Of a stretch of 64,000 nucleotides of DNA, positions 9,458 to 18,286 are shown in pieces (the first letter of the stretch is position 1; each line of letters starts with the position of its first letter). A program made the position numbers and the translations under genes. The DNA is from Mahella australiensis 50-1 BON (GTDB taxonomy: Bacteria; Bacillota; Clostridia; Mahellales; Mahellaceae). The notes under the pieces were generated by a model, which saw only the letters and a program-made list of their open reading frames with translations, did not search any database and had not been told where the DNA came from. The stretch covers positions 888,001 through 952,000 of the forward strand of contig NC_015520.1 of assembly GCF_000213255.1 (NCBI RefSeq). The letters run 5' to 3'.

Positions 9458-10007
9458 AAAGAACGGCGGCAGATCAGCTTTGGCTGTGGTGTTGGCTATA
9501 ATATTCATTTTATTGGCGGTATTCGAGGCGGCTATAATATTCAATATAGCGGGCATCAGAGATATGGTATCGACCATACCATTTATAGGACCTGTAATAA
9601 ATGGTCCGGAACTAGAAGCCAAAGCCGATATAGAAGAGCGGACGACGGCGTTAAACAAAAAAGATGCCGATTTAAAAGCAAAAGAAACATCGCTTGCAAA
9701 TAAGGAAGCGGAATTGGAAAAACGCGAAAAAGCAGTGGATGACAAGGAGAACCAATTAGCACAAAAGGAACAGGAACTGGTGGTAAAAGAAGCTGAATTG
9801 AACAGCAAACAAATGGCTATAGCTGACATGGCCAAGATGTATGAGAGTATGGACGCCAAACAGGCAGCCGCCATATTGTCTGAGGTGGATAATGACGGCC
9901 TTGTAATAGACATATTGAAAAGGATGAAAGAGGATAAAGCGGCTGCTATACTAGAGCAGATGGAGTCGAAAAAAGCAGCGGAGCTGACAAAGATTATGCA
10001 GCCGTAG
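9450..10007 (+). CDS. MotE/YlxF-like membrane coiled-coil protein of the flagellar operon
   Basis: The 185-residue protein has one N-terminal membrane helix (about residues 8-32). A long Lys/Glu/Ala-rich coiled coil (about 50-125) follows, and then a small C-terminal helical domain with AAAILSEVDNDGLVIDILKRM and AAAILEQMESKKAAELTKIM. That domain resembles the MgtE N-terminal/FliG-middle-type module seen in MotE and Bacillus YlxF. The fliJ-ylxF-fliK position is the Bacillus order. A TTG at 9435 is in frame, but GAGGAG at 9437-9442 points to the ATG at 9450. The likely role is motor or export assistance at the membrane. Confidence 0.8.
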   Translation: MPEKNGGRSALAVVLAIIFILLAVFEAAIIFNIAGIRDMVSTIPFIGPVINGPELEAKADIEERTTALNKKDADLKAKETSLANKEAELEKREKAVDDKENQLAQKEQELVVKEAELNSKQMAIADMAKMYESMDAKQAAAILSEVDNDGLVIDILKRMKEDKAAAILEQMESKKAAELTKIMQP

Positions 10008-10045
10008 ACGAAGACAACGATGAGCCATGAAAGGAGGTGATGAAG

Positions 10046-11605
10046 ATGATGATATCTCAGGTTATTAACGATCTGGCGTTGCAAGCGCAAAATGCAACAA
10101 ACGCAGCGAGTTCGCCCGGTTCACCGGATAGCGGTGCCGTTGCTTTCTTAGATTTGCTGACCGCATTATCAAGCCGACAACCAGGGGACGATAAAAAGCT
10201 TAAATCGGACGACGATACAATAAATGCTGTAATCGCCGGCTTAATGCTTATGTCAGGTGCGACGCCTGCGAATGACTGGGAGATGAGTGATCTAGATGAC
10301 AATAGCCTTGCCGATATGGGATTCAATGGCGACGATGGCTTATCGCTGGAGATGATAAAGGGCAGCAATGCTGACCTGCAAGGTGCTATCAGGAGCATGG
10401 CCGCTCAGCAGGAAGATGCAATAGCTGGACTTACTGATAAGAAACAAGCAGATAAACCAGATGACAGCAACTTAGGTCGATTATTGCAAGCGCTGGAGCA
10501 AAAAGGCGTTGATATAGCCGATGTAAGGCTAAAGCTGGCTATGCTCAGCAATACCGCACGTGATCCTGCCGACTTGGGAAGCAGTGTAAATGAAGATTTG
10601 CAAGGCTTAGCTGTGTTAATACAGGAAGATGCAATAGCCGGGCTTACTGAGATGGCGAAGGGAAGCAGTTTATCAGTGCCATTGTTGGAAGAGGGTACTA
10701 GTATTAGCCCTGTTGCAAATGAGAAACAGGCAGATAAGTCCGGTGAAAACAACTCAGGTCGATTATTGCAGGTGCTGGAGCAAAAGGGCGTCGATATAGC
10801 CGATGTAAAGCTAAGGCTGGCTATGCTCAGCAATACCGCACGTGATCCTGCCAGGTGGGTAAACAACAGTGCAAATGGAGATTCACCAAGCTTAGTTGTG
10901 TCAAACGGTGTTGTATCAGCAAAGTTATCCCGGAATATAACAGAACCATTATCGATGACTGCCGAAGATAATATGGAGATTAAGCACGATATGAATGTCG
11001 GAGATATCGAAAGTGCAGAGCGGGATCAACCCGACAGCCGTCAGCTATACAATTCGACTATCGACAATGTAAGCGATATTACCCTTAATAAGGCAAACAA
11101 TGCCGGTATGCCTTCTAATGATATAACCGGCATCAATACGCAAAAGATGGATGTACCATTAAAAGATGCTGCGGGCACAATAATCGATGAGCTGCAACGA
11201 TATTTATTAGCCAACAAACAGCCGGCGCCGAGTGGTAAAATTATATTTCAGCTCCAGCCGAAGAATATGGGCCATATCGCTGTAGAAATGCAATATGCGG
11301 ATGGCAGATTAAGCGCTCATATAATAGCCGATACGTCGGCGGCATATCAGCTTATAGATGGCAATTTGAATCAGTTGCAGCAAGCCGTGCAGCGCAGCGG
11401 ATTTGATTCAACGCAACTTACTCTTACATTGAGCCAGCATAATATGCAGGAAACATGGAGCAATAGCGGCGGTTGGGCAGAGCGGCATCAATATAGCGGT
11501 AGTGGTTATTCGGAGATGTCGGTTTTTGATGAACCAATGCATTATAGCACGGAAAAGCCGTGGGATGTATGGGATGAATACAGCAGCATAAATCAGTATA
11601 TATGA
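10046..11605 (+). CDS. fliK: Flagellar hook-length control protein FliK
   Basis: FliK is the secreted ruler that sets hook length and switches export specificity through FlhB. The roughly 519-residue protein has a long low-complexity, polar N-terminal part. The C-terminal Flg_hook domain (about residues 390-475) has the hallmark LQPKNMGHIAVEMQYADGRL, then a predicted alternating region QLIDGNLNQLQQAVQRSGF. The AAGGAGGTGA ribosome binding site at 10031-10040 favours the ATG at 10046 over the overlapping GTG at 10037. The N-terminal half contains a clear internal duplication, annotated separately. Confidence 0.9.
   Translation: MMISQVINDLALQAQNATNAASSPGSPDSGAVAFLDLLTALSSRQPGDDKKLKSDDDTINAVIAGLMLMSGATPANDWEMSDLDDNSLADMGFNGDDGLSLEMIKGSNADLQGAIRSMAAQQEDAIAGLTDKKQADKPDDSNLGRLLQALEQKGVDIADVRLKLAMLSNTARDPADLGSSVNEDLQGLAVLIQEDAIAGLTEMAKGSSLSVPLLEEGTSISPVANEKQADKSGENNSGRLLQVLEQKGVDIADVKLRLAMLSNTARDPARWVNNSANGDSPSLVVSNGVVSAKLSRNITEPLSMTAEDNMEIKHDMNVGDIESAERDQPDSRQLYNSTIDNVSDITLNKANNAGMPSNDITGINTQKMDVPLKDAAGTIIDELQRYLLANKQPAPSGKIIFQLQPKNMGHIAVEMQYADGRLSAHIIADTSAAYQLIDGNLNQLQQAVQRSGFDSTQLTLTLSQHNMQETWSNSGGWAERHQYSGSGYSEMSVFDEPMHYSTEKPWDVWDEYSSINQYI
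10409..10855 (+). repeat. Internal duplication within fliK
   Basis: Two related segments lie in tandem, at about 10409-10570 and 10622-10855. Both start with codons for QEDAIAGLT (213 bases apart) and both contain GRLLQ(A/V)LEQKGVDIADV followed by LAMLSNTARDPA (282 bases apart). The second unit carries an extra stretch of about 69 bases between these blocks. Nucleotide identity over the conserved blocks is very high, including synonymous positions, so the duplication looks recent. Confidence 0.9.
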
Positions 11606-11622
11606 AAGGCAGGTGAAAGACG

Positions 11623-12054
11623 ATGTATGTGAATTCAATCAATACTATGAGCAGTGCGCAAGCCAGTACGGTTATAAATAAGTCAGCCAAATTGAGACAG
11701 GACGATTTTTTGAAGTTATTGGCCGCGCAGATGCAGAATCAAAATCCTTTGGACCCTATGGATGACAAGGCTTTTATAGCACAGATGGCTCAATTCAGCT
11801 CGTTGGAGCAGATGCAAAACATGAGTGCCAATCTGAGTATGGCACAGGCTGTGGCAATGATAGGTAAAGAGGTATATGCAACGATACCGACAGAAAGAGG
11901 TGTACAGCAGCAAATAAGCGGCACGGTGGATAGCGTTAAGTTCAGTAATGGGCAAGCGATATTGACCGTAGGGGCTGTCGATGTACCGCTGGAGAATGTT
12001 ACAGAAGTAAGGGATCTGGAGGATGCGACAGAAGTAAGTGATAGCGATGAGTAA
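11623..12054 (+). CDS. flgD: Flagellar hook capping/assembly protein FlgD
   Basis: FlgD is the scaffold that caps the growing hook and guides FlgE polymerisation. The 143-residue protein holds the conserved N-terminal block KLRQDDFLKLLAAQMQNQNP followed by DPMDDKAFIAQMAQFSSLEQM. The C-terminal FlgD Ig/tudor-like region is short, as in Bacillus FlgD/YlxG. An AGGTGAAAG ribosome binding site precedes the ATG. The end overlaps the next gene. Confidence 0.93.
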   Translation: MYVNSINTMSSAQASTVINKSAKLRQDDFLKLLAAQMQNQNPLDPMDDKAFIAQMAQFSSLEQMQNMSANLSMAQAVAMIGKEVYATIPTERGVQQQISGTVDSVKFSNGQAILTVGAVDVPLENVTEVRDLEDATEVSDSDE

Positions 12055-12415
12055 TGAGATATATCTAAATCCTTATATCTGGTCGCCGCCTGCTAAAAAA
12101 GCGAATGATCAAAAACCGGTCCAACAAGATATTTCATTTGATGATGTGCTTAAGAGCAAGCTGGATGTGAAACTTTCCAAGCATGCCGAGCAGCGCATCA
12201 AAGATAGAAATATAAATTTGACCGGTGATGATGCTGACAAACTCAATCAAGCGGTAGCCAGAGCGCAGGCAAAAGGCATAAAATCGTCGCTGATATTGAT
12301 GCAGGATAAAGCCTTTATAGTCAGCGTGAGCAGCAATACCATAATAACGGCTGTAGACAAGCAGCATTTAGCGGATAGCATTTTTACAAACATAGACGGC
12401 GCTGTAATAATATGA
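12047..12415 (+). CDS. Flagellar operon protein of the TIGR02530 type
   Basis: The 122-residue protein sits between flgD and flgE. The core, KLSKHAEQRIKDRNINLTGDD, then KGIKSSLILMQDKAFIVSVSSNTIITAVDK, matches the small conserved family annotated as TIGR02530 flagellar operon protein in Firmicutes. Its function is not established; position next to flgD/flgE suggests a hook-assembly role. I chose the ATG at 12047 over the in-frame GTG at 12038. After its stop come 88 non-coding bases, including the palindrome TTCAGCGCTGAA at 12466-12477 just before the flgE ribosome binding site. Confidence 0.8.
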   Translation: MSNEIYLNPYIWSPPAKKANDQKPVQQDISFDDVLKSKLDVKLSKHAEQRIKDRNINLTGDDADKLNQAVARAQAKGIKSSLILMQDKAFIVSVSSNTIITAVDKQHLADSIFTNIDGAVII

Positions 12416-12503
12416 GCTGGACCTTTTCAGGGGGCTCTGCTACCTTGAGCGAAGGAGAGGATGCTTTCAGCGCTGAATAAAACCTGAGGAGGATGTATTT
12501 ATT

Positions 12504-13301
12504 ATGATGAGATCAATGTTTTCTGGTGTATCCGGTTTGAGAGCGCACCAGACAAGGATGGATGTTATAGGCAATAACATAGCCAATGTCAATACCGTTG
12601 GCTTCAAAAGCAGCCGCGTTACCTTTCAGGATGTATTCAATCAAACCATAAAGACTGGCTCGGCCCCTAATGTGTTGGGCGGTACAAATCCGCAGCAGAT
12701 TGGATTGGGCGCTGCCGTGGGCGCCATAGATGTCCTGCATACCCCCGGTGGTATAGAAAGAACCGATAATCCTTTGGATCTGGCCATAAACGGCGACGGT
12801 TTCTTTGTGGTAAACGACGGTACTGCCGATTACTACACCAGAGCGGGTAATTTCCATCTCGATGCAGATGGCAATCTCGTTACACCCGATGGCATGTATG
12901 TACAGACGGCAGGTGGCGGCAATATCATAATAGATCCGACATTATATGTATCTATAGTGATAGATAAGACTGGTCAGATAAGCGGTATTCAGGCGGATGG
13001 TACCGTGGACACATTAGACATCGTCGGTTTAGCTAAATTTGTAAATCCAGGAGGACTCGAAAAGATAGGCCAAAATATGTACAGGGAAACCATAAGTTCA
13101 GGGCCGCCAGCAACCGGTATAGTACAACCAGGCCAGGATGGTACCGGTTATTTGACGCCCGGCGCTTTGGAGATGTCGAATGTTGACCTATCGCGTGAGC
13201 TCACCGATATGATAATTACCCAGAGGGGATTTCAGGCTAATTCCAGAGTAATAACGACTTCGGATGAAATGCTTCAGGAATTGGTTAATCTGAAGCGATA
13301 G
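12504..13301 (+). CDS. flgE: Flagellar hook protein FlgE (Bacillus-type, FlgG-like length)
   Basis: An axial protein of 265 residues. It has the N-terminal motif DVIGNNIANVNTVGFKSSRV (about residues 20-40), the central DLAINGDGFFVV motif, and the C-terminal block LSRELTDMIITQRGFQANSRV with TSDEMLQELVNLKR. Length and position (flgD - small gene - here - swrD) match the Bacillus subtilis hook gene, which was once named flgG. A rod protein FlgG is the alternative. GAGGAGG precedes the start; either of two adjacent ATG codons (12504, 12507) may be used. Confidence 0.88.
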   Translation: MMRSMFSGVSGLRAHQTRMDVIGNNIANVNTVGFKSSRVTFQDVFNQTIKTGSAPNVLGGTNPQQIGLGAAVGAIDVLHTPGGIERTDNPLDLAINGDGFFVVNDGTADYYTRAGNFHLDADGNLVTPDGMYVQTAGGGNIIIDPTLYVSIVIDKTGQISGIQADGTVDTLDIVGLAKFVNPGGLEKIGQNMYRETISSGPPATGIVQPGQDGTGYLTPGALEMSNVDLSRELTDMIITQRGFQANSRVITTSDEMLQELVNLKR

Positions 13302-13345
13302 TACAAATGCAATAAATACAGTGTAATGAAGCAAGCTTACTTGGT

Positions 13346-13450
13346 GTAAGGTTCAGCATATATGGTGAGCAGGCTTTTGAAGCGTAGAACCACAGCAATC
13401 TTTGATTGCATTGTGGTTCAGCTTCACAGCCGTAGCGAGGCATATATATC
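13346..13450 (+). promoter_or_regulatory. Long imperfect inverted repeat between flgE and swrD
   Basis: The 194-base gap 13302-13495 is the largest non-coding break in the flagellar operon. Its core is a strong stem. TGAAGC (13378-13383) pairs with GCTTCA (13421-13426), GAACCACA (13387-13394) with TGTGGTTC (13412-13419), and GCAATC (13395-13400) with GATTGC (13404-13409) around a TTT loop. GGCT (13372-13375) with AGCC (13428-13431), and ATATATG/CATATAT further out, can extend it. There is no T-tract, so it is not a classical terminator. A transcript-processing or stability element is plausible. Confidence 0.7.
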
Positions 13451-13495
13451 GAGACTGTAACATCCAGCAGATCTCCAATTAGAAAGGTGGTACAT

Positions 13496-13735
13496 ATGAT
13501 AAAACTCACAAGGCTTAACGGCAAAGAATTTGTCATCAACGACGACCTTATAGAGATGATGGAGGCTACCCCCGATACGGTGATAACCATGACCAACGGC
13601 AGCAAGATAGTGGTAAGCGAATCGGTGGATGAGGTCATAAAGCGTATAATCGCTTTTAGGCGAATGGCAGGCTATCATAGCGTTGCCGACTTTAGCATCG
13701 ATAAAGATGAAACTGACCGAAAGGGGGTTATGTGA
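13496..13735 (+). CDS. swrD: Flagellar protein FlbD/SwrD
   Basis: This small cytoplasmic protein of 79 residues follows the hook gene in Firmicutes; in Bacillus, SwrD (YlzI) raises stator power for swarming. The start MIKLTRLNGKEFVINDDLIE and the segment ATPDTVITMTNGSKIVVSESVDEVI are the family pattern. AAAGGTGG precedes the ATG at 13496; an in-frame GTG at 13487 overlaps that site and is less likely. The location just before motA is consistent with a stator-related job. Confidence 0.9.
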   Translation: MIKLTRLNGKEFVINDDLIEMMEATPDTVITMTNGSKIVVSESVDEVIKRIIAFRRMAGYHSVADFSIDKDETDRKGVM

Positions 13736-13779
13736 AACCCTGCTTATAGCAGCATATAAACAGGGCATACACTATAATT

Positions 13780-14583
13780 ATGGATATAGCTACAATAGCC
13801 GGTCTGATAGCGGGCATAGCCTTTATCGCTATAGGTATACTGTTGAATGCAAATTTGCTTACATACTACGACCTACCGTCTATAATGATAACGCTGGGCG
13901 GTACCATTGCCTCAACGCTTATATCCTATCCGTTGAGCAATGTGTTGAATACGCTGGGTATAATAAAAAATGTTTTTTTCGTTAAAAGGCAGAATCCTAA
14001 AGAGATAATGGATATAATACTCAATTTGGCCAATACGGCCAGACGAGAGGGATTGTTAGCACTCGAAGAGGCAGCTTATCAATTGGATGATCCATTTATG
14101 CGCAAGGGCATATTGCTTATAGTGGACGGCACTGATCCCGAGCTGGTAAAAAACATAATGGAAACTGAACTTAATTATATCGAAGAGAGGCATAAACAGG
14201 GATGGGGTTTGCTTGAAACTATGGGCAATTATGCTCCGGCTTTCGGTATGATAGGCACATTGATAGGTCTTATAAATATGTTGAGGAATCTCAATGATCC
14301 TGATACCATAGGCCCTAATATGGCTGTTGCCATAACAACCACGTTCTATGGATCGGTTTTAGCTAACCTGATCTTTTTACCTATGGCACAAAAACTCAAG
14401 GTGCGCAGCGCTGAGGAGATGCTGCTGAAGGAGCTTGTATTGGAAGGCGTACTATCCATACAAGCAGGAGAAAACCCAAGGATTATAGAGGAAAAACTGA
14501 AAGCTTTCTTGCCACCCAAGTTATTGTCAGTGGCCGAGCAAGAGGTAGAGCAGCAACGGGAAGAAGCGTTGAATAATGGCTAG
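13780..14583 (+). CDS. motA: Flagellar stator protein MotA
   Basis: MotA is the ion-channel stator subunit that contacts FliG. The 267-residue protein has four membrane helices (about residues 4-24, 32-52, 147-170 and 180-203) with a large cytoplasmic loop between helices two and three, and the conserved TTTFYGSVLANLIFLPMAQKL stretch. The ribosome binding site is weak. Placing motAB inside the fla operon, after swrD, is common in Clostridia but differs from Bacillus subtilis. Whether it conducts protons or sodium cannot be decided by eye. Confidence 0.95.
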   Translation: MDIATIAGLIAGIAFIAIGILLNANLLTYYDLPSIMITLGGTIASTLISYPLSNVLNTLGIIKNVFFVKRQNPKEIMDIILNLANTARREGLLALEEAAYQLDDPFMRKGILLIVDGTDPELVKNIMETELNYIEERHKQGWGLLETMGNYAPAFGMIGTLIGLINMLRNLNDPDTIGPNMAVAITTTFYGSVLANLIFLPMAQKLKVRSAEEMLLKELVLEGVLSIQAGENPRIIEEKLKAFLPPKLLSVAEQEVEQQREEALNNG

Positions 14584-15331
14584 GAAGCGCAACAACGACG
14601 AGGAAAACAAATCGCCGTCGTGGCTTACCACATATGGCGACATGATGTCGCTATTGCTTATATTTTTTATATTTCTATTTTCCTTTTCCAATATAGACGC
14701 GCAAAAGTTTAAGGCAATGGTGGCTTCGCTGCAGGCCAGCCTCGGCGTATTGGAGGGCGGCCGCAGCATGAGCAGCGTGCCGGCCACCGGTGGCGATGAA
14801 GGACAGGATTTGGAGCAAAGGACGAACGAACCGCAGGATGAATTCGAGTCATTGTATGAGGATATGCAAAGGTATATACAACAGAACAATATAGCGGCTA
14901 CCGTGGAGATGACGGAAAATAAGATGGAAATATTGCTGAGGTTTAAGGACAATGTACTGTTCGAATCTGGCAAAGCTGATATCATCCCGAGCGCATTACC
15001 GGTGCTGAATAATATTGCCGGCGTATTAAAAACATATAAGGAACAAATAGGTGGTGTCAGGATAGAAGGCCATACCGATAATGTGCCCATACATACCGTC
15101 ATGTTCCCATCGAATTGGGAGTTGTCTACAGCACGAGCTGTAACGGTATTGCGCTATTTTGTAGAACGACAGCATTTGCCTCCTGAAATGCTATCGGCCG
15201 TAGGGTATGGAGAATATCATCCGGTGGCGACCAATGATACTATAGAGGGCAGGGCTAAGAACAGGCGGGTGGACATTGTTATAACACGTACCTGGATCCC
15301 AGGAGAAATAAATAGCAACACAAATCCGTAA
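14576..15331 (+). CDS. motB: Flagellar stator protein MotB
   Basis: MotB anchors the stator to peptidoglycan and supplies the ion-binding Asp. The 251-residue protein has a short cytoplasmic N-terminus, the WLTTYGDMMSLLLIFFIFLF segment with the key Asp after Tyr-Gly near residue 22, and a C-terminal OmpA-like peptidoglycan-binding domain (IEGHTDNVPI near 160, then NWELSTARA and GRAKNRRVDIVI). It overlaps motA by 8 bases, so equimolar coupled translation is likely. Confidence 0.95.
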   Translation: MARKRNNDEENKSPSWLTTYGDMMSLLLIFFIFLFSFSNIDAQKFKAMVASLQASLGVLEGGRSMSSVPATGGDEGQDLEQRTNEPQDEFESLYEDMQRYIQQNNIAATVEMTENKMEILLRFKDNVLFESGKADIIPSALPVLNNIAGVLKTYKEQIGGVRIEGHTDNVPIHTVMFPSNWELSTARAVTVLRYFVERQHLPPEMLSAVGYGEYHPVATNDTIEGRAKNRRVDIVITRTWIPGEINSNTNP

Positions 15332-15349
15332 TGAAAGGATGGATAAATA

Positions 15350-15781
15350 TTGGCCAAAAACAACAAGTCGCTTTTGTGGACAGCTATGATAGTTGTATTG
15401 GTGGCGGCCGTGATCATAGCATATTATATGGCATCTTCTAACGACGCTAGTGGGCAGAATATCGCAGAGAAAAAGACGGAAATTTTTATGCCAACCGTTA
15501 AGGATGGCAGTTTTGTTACCAATTTGAAGAATAGCAGGCATTTTTTAAAAGTTACCATGGTTATAGAGGTAGCTAACAGCGCTATATTGGACGAATTTAC
15601 TAGCAAAGATTATATGGTCAATGATATAATAGTATCGGTATTAAGTAGTAAGACCGATGAAGAATCAGCAGAGGATGGTTTTCAATCCAAATTAAAGAAT
15701 GAAATAATATCGGCCCTAAATAAGAAGTTTGGCGAAGGTGCCGCAGTAAATATATATTTCAATGAATTTGTAATTCAATAG
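15350..15781 (+). CDS. fliL: Flagellar basal body-associated protein FliL
   Basis: FliL is a single-span membrane protein that surrounds and supports stators. Of 143 residues, about 8-27 form the membrane helix, and the external domain contains FVTNLKNSRHFLKVTMVIEV and ends with VNIYFNEFVIQ, the standard FliL ending. The start is TTG at 15350, preceded by AAAGGATG. It sits between motB and fliM as expected. Confidence 0.93.
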   Translation: MAKNNKSLLWTAMIVVLVAAVIIAYYMASSNDASGQNIAEKKTEIFMPTVKDGSFVTNLKNSRHFLKVTMVIEVANSAILDEFTSKDYMVNDIIVSVLSSKTDEESAEDGFQSKLKNEIISALNKKFGEGAAVNIYFNEFVIQ

Positions 15782-15797
15782 TAAGGGGTGGCCTATA

Positions 15798-16805
15798 TTG
15801 GCGGATGTACTGTCGCAAGATGAAATAGATCAATTGCTTCAGGCGTTGAATACCGGAGAGCTAAGCGTAAGCGACATAATGGAGCAAACTGCCGAGGAAA
15901 AGAAAATACGCGTATACGATTTCAGGCGTCCTAATAAGTTTTCAAAGGAACAACTTCGCACATTGGAAATATTGCACGAGAATTTTTGCCGTTATCTATC
16001 CTCTTATTTGGCGGGCTTTTTGCGCATATATTGTCAAGTGAACATAGTATCGGTAGAGGAGCTTACTTATTATGAGTTTATGAATTCATTGCCCGAACCG
16101 GTAGTATTGGGCATAATGGATTTTCAACCGATGGATGGTAAAATAGTGGTCGAGATAGCTCCGAATATATCTTATGCCATGATCGATAGGGTTTTAGGCG
16201 GTTCGGGTCGTGCAGCCGAAGAAATGACGGCCTTCTCCGAGATAGAGCTGGCACTTATAGAACGCATATTAAGGCAGATAGGCACCCTTCTTCAGGAATC
16301 ATGGGCAAATGTGGCTGCTATAACGCCTAAACTAGAGCGTATAGAAACCAATGCCCAATTTGCCCAAATAATAGCGCCGAATGAAACGGCTGCGCTGGTT
16401 ACGCTTATGTTAAAGGTGGGCGATGTGGAGGGCATGGTTAATATATGTATACCCCATGTTACCATAGAGCCCATAAGCGATGAGCTTACGACAAGGTTTT
16501 GGTTCTCAAATGAAAAAAAGGAAAAAGCGGAACGAGATGAGGTTTCATTCAATACACTGCGCAAACGCATAGAGAATGTGCAGATACCTATAAGGGCTAT
16601 ATTAGGGGAGAGCACAATAAGCATAGGCGATTTTATGCAGTTGAGTCCCGGGGATATTATACAGCTTGATGAGAGTGTTGACAATCACATTAAAGTGATG
16701 GTGGGCGATATAACTAAGTTTTACGGAAAACCGGGATTGAGACATAACCATATGGCAGTAAAAATAACTGATGTGATTTATCAAGAGGAGGATACCGATG
16801 AGTGA
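15798..16805 (+). CDS. fliM: Flagellar motor switch protein FliM
   Basis: FliM is the C-ring subunit that binds phosphorylated CheY. The 335-residue protein starts with the CheY-P-binding peptide LSQDEIDQLLQAL (residues 5-17). The middle CheC-like domain includes RILHENF-type FliM text (TLEILHENFCRYLSSYLAG), and the C-terminal SpoA domain includes LSPGDIIQLDESVDNHIKVMVG. The TTG start at 15798 is preceded by AAGGGGTGG. It overlaps fliY by 8 bases. Confidence 0.96.
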   Translation: MADVLSQDEIDQLLQALNTGELSVSDIMEQTAEEKKIRVYDFRRPNKFSKEQLRTLEILHENFCRYLSSYLAGFLRIYCQVNIVSVEELTYYEFMNSLPEPVVLGIMDFQPMDGKIVVEIAPNISYAMIDRVLGGSGRAAEEMTAFSEIELALIERILRQIGTLLQESWANVAAITPKLERIETNAQFAQIIAPNETAALVTLMLKVGDVEGMVNICIPHVTIEPISDELTTRFWFSNEKKEKAERDEVSFNTLRKRIENVQIPIRAILGESTISIGDFMQLSPGDIIQLDESVDNHIKVMVGDITKFYGKPGLRHNHMAVKITDVIYQEEDTDE

Positions 16806-17898
16806 TATACTGTCCCAGGAAGAGATAGATGCTTTGCTGCGAGGTCAGCAATCCCCTTCTCAGAGTAGCGACGATGCTATACTAACAGATATAGAGAAAG
16901 ATGCACTGGGAGAAATAGGCAATATAAGCATGGGGACGGCGGCTACTACGCTTTCTACTCTTTTAAGAAATAAGGTTGTGATAACCACTCCAAGAGTGGA
17001 TATTACGACTATGAATGAATTGGGCAAGGAATACCCCATACCATTTGTAGCCGTTGAGGTGAAATACACGCAGGGGCTAGAAGGGGTAAATTTGCTGATT
17101 TTAAAAGAAGAAGACGTGAAATTAATAACCGATCTCATGATGGGAGGAGACGGCAGCAACATTGCTGACGAAATAAGCGATCTGCATCTTAGCGCTATAG
17201 GTGAGGCTATGAATCAGATGGTTGGATCATCGGCTACATCGCTTTCCACGATGTTCGATAAGAACATAAATATATCTCCTCCGAAAGCATTTGTTATTAA
17301 CTTTACCGATGAATCCCCTTACGATGCTTTTGATTCCAATGAACCTTTGGTTCGCATAGCATTCAGTATGGAGATAGGCACCTTGTTGAAAAGCGAGATG
17401 ATGCAGTTATTGCCTATAGATTTTGCTAAAGAATTAGTAAATAATCTGCTCGGTGGCGCGGCAAAAGCTCCAGATAATGAACCGTTACAAAAGCAAGAAG
17501 TAACTCAAATGCCCCCGATTGAGTCTGAAAAGCCTGAAATTAAACAAGCTGTTGTAAATAAAACAGAATCAGAAAAAGTCGTTAAGGCTCAACCGGTAGT
17601 ATTCCAACAATTAAATAATGAAGCGCCTGAGGTATTGCAAGGGTCCAACATGAATCTTATAATGGATATACCATTGCAGGTTACGGTAGAACTCGGTCGG
17701 ACTAAAAAAACAGTAAAAGATATTCTTGAATTGGGGACGGGTTCAGTGATAGAATTGGATCGATTGGCTGGAGAACCGATCGATATATTAGTCAATGGTA
17801 AACTCGTGGCAAGAGGCGAGGTGATAGTTATCGACGAAAATTTCGGAGTCCGTATTATAGAAATGATAGACCAAACGACTGCAAAAAATACTAAATAA
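16798..17898 (+). CDS. fliY: Flagellar motor switch phosphatase FliY
   Basis: FliY combines a CheC-type phosphatase with the FliN (SpoA) C-ring domain and dephosphorylates CheY-P at the switch. In the 366 residues I see an N-terminal peptide LSQEEIDALLRG that resembles the FliM CheY-binding tail. Two CheC-type active-site helices follow (DALGEIGNISMGTAATTLS and SAIGEAMNQMVGSSATSLS). Next come a Lys/Glu/Gln-rich linker (about 225-275) and a C-terminal SpoA domain ending in EVIVIDENFGVRIIEM. The long form with the CheC domain is typical of Firmicutes. Confidence 0.95.
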   Translation: MSDILSQEEIDALLRGQQSPSQSSDDAILTDIEKDALGEIGNISMGTAATTLSTLLRNKVVITTPRVDITTMNELGKEYPIPFVAVEVKYTQGLEGVNLLILKEEDVKLITDLMMGGDGSNIADEISDLHLSAIGEAMNQMVGSSATSLSTMFDKNINISPPKAFVINFTDESPYDAFDSNEPLVRIAFSMEIGTLLKSEMMQLLPIDFAKELVNNLLGGAAKAPDNEPLQKQEVTQMPPIESEKPEIKQAVVNKTESEKVVKAQPVVFQQLNNEAPEVLQGSNMNLIMDIPLQVTVELGRTKKTVKDILELGTGSVIELDRLAGEPIDILVNGKLVARGEVIVIDENFGVRIIEMIDQTTAKNTK

Positions 17899-17919
17899 AA
17901 CAGGGGAGGAATAGATATA

Positions 17920-18282
17920 ATGGCAAAAAAAGTCTTGATCGTGGACGATGCAGCTTTTATGAGGATGATGATAAAAGATATACTTACAAAAAACGGGTAT
18001 GAGGTATCAGCCGAGGCCGAAAATGGCTTAAAAGCCGTTGAAAAATATAAAGAGGATAAACCGGACCTTGTTATAATGGATATAACTATGCCCGAAATGG
18101 ATGGTATAGAATCCGTAAAGAAAATAAAAAATCTGGATCCGAACGCCAATATCATAATGTGTTCGGCTATGGGACAACAGGCTATGGTCATTGAGGCTAT
18201 TCAGGCAGGTGCTAAGGATTTTATAGTGAAGCCGTTTCAGGCCGATAGGGTCATAGAAGCTGTAAAGAAGGCCGTAGGCTAA
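17920..18282 (+). CDS. cheY: Chemotaxis response regulator CheY
   Basis: CheY is a single-domain receiver of 120 residues that binds FliM/FliY when phosphorylated by CheA. The acidic pair is at VDDA near residue 9, the phospho-accepting Asp is in VIMDITMPEMDG near residue 54, a Ser takes the switch Thr/Ser position (MCSAMGQQ), and the invariant Lys lies in VKPF near 106. AGGGGAGGAA lies upstream. It sits between fliY and fliO exactly as in Bacillus. Confidence 0.96.
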   Translation: MAKKVLIVDDAAFMRMMIKDILTKNGYEVSAEAENGLKAVEKYKEDKPDLVIMDITMPEMDGIESVKKIKNLDPNANIIMCSAMGQQAMVIEAIQAGAKDFIVKPFQADRVIEAVKKAVG

Positions 18283-18286
18283 TATT

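Noticed and set aside
13302-13495. c-di-GMP riboswitch in the flgE-swrD gap
   Set aside because: The conserved core bases of GEMM-type riboswitches are not present; only the generic hairpin structure can be supported.
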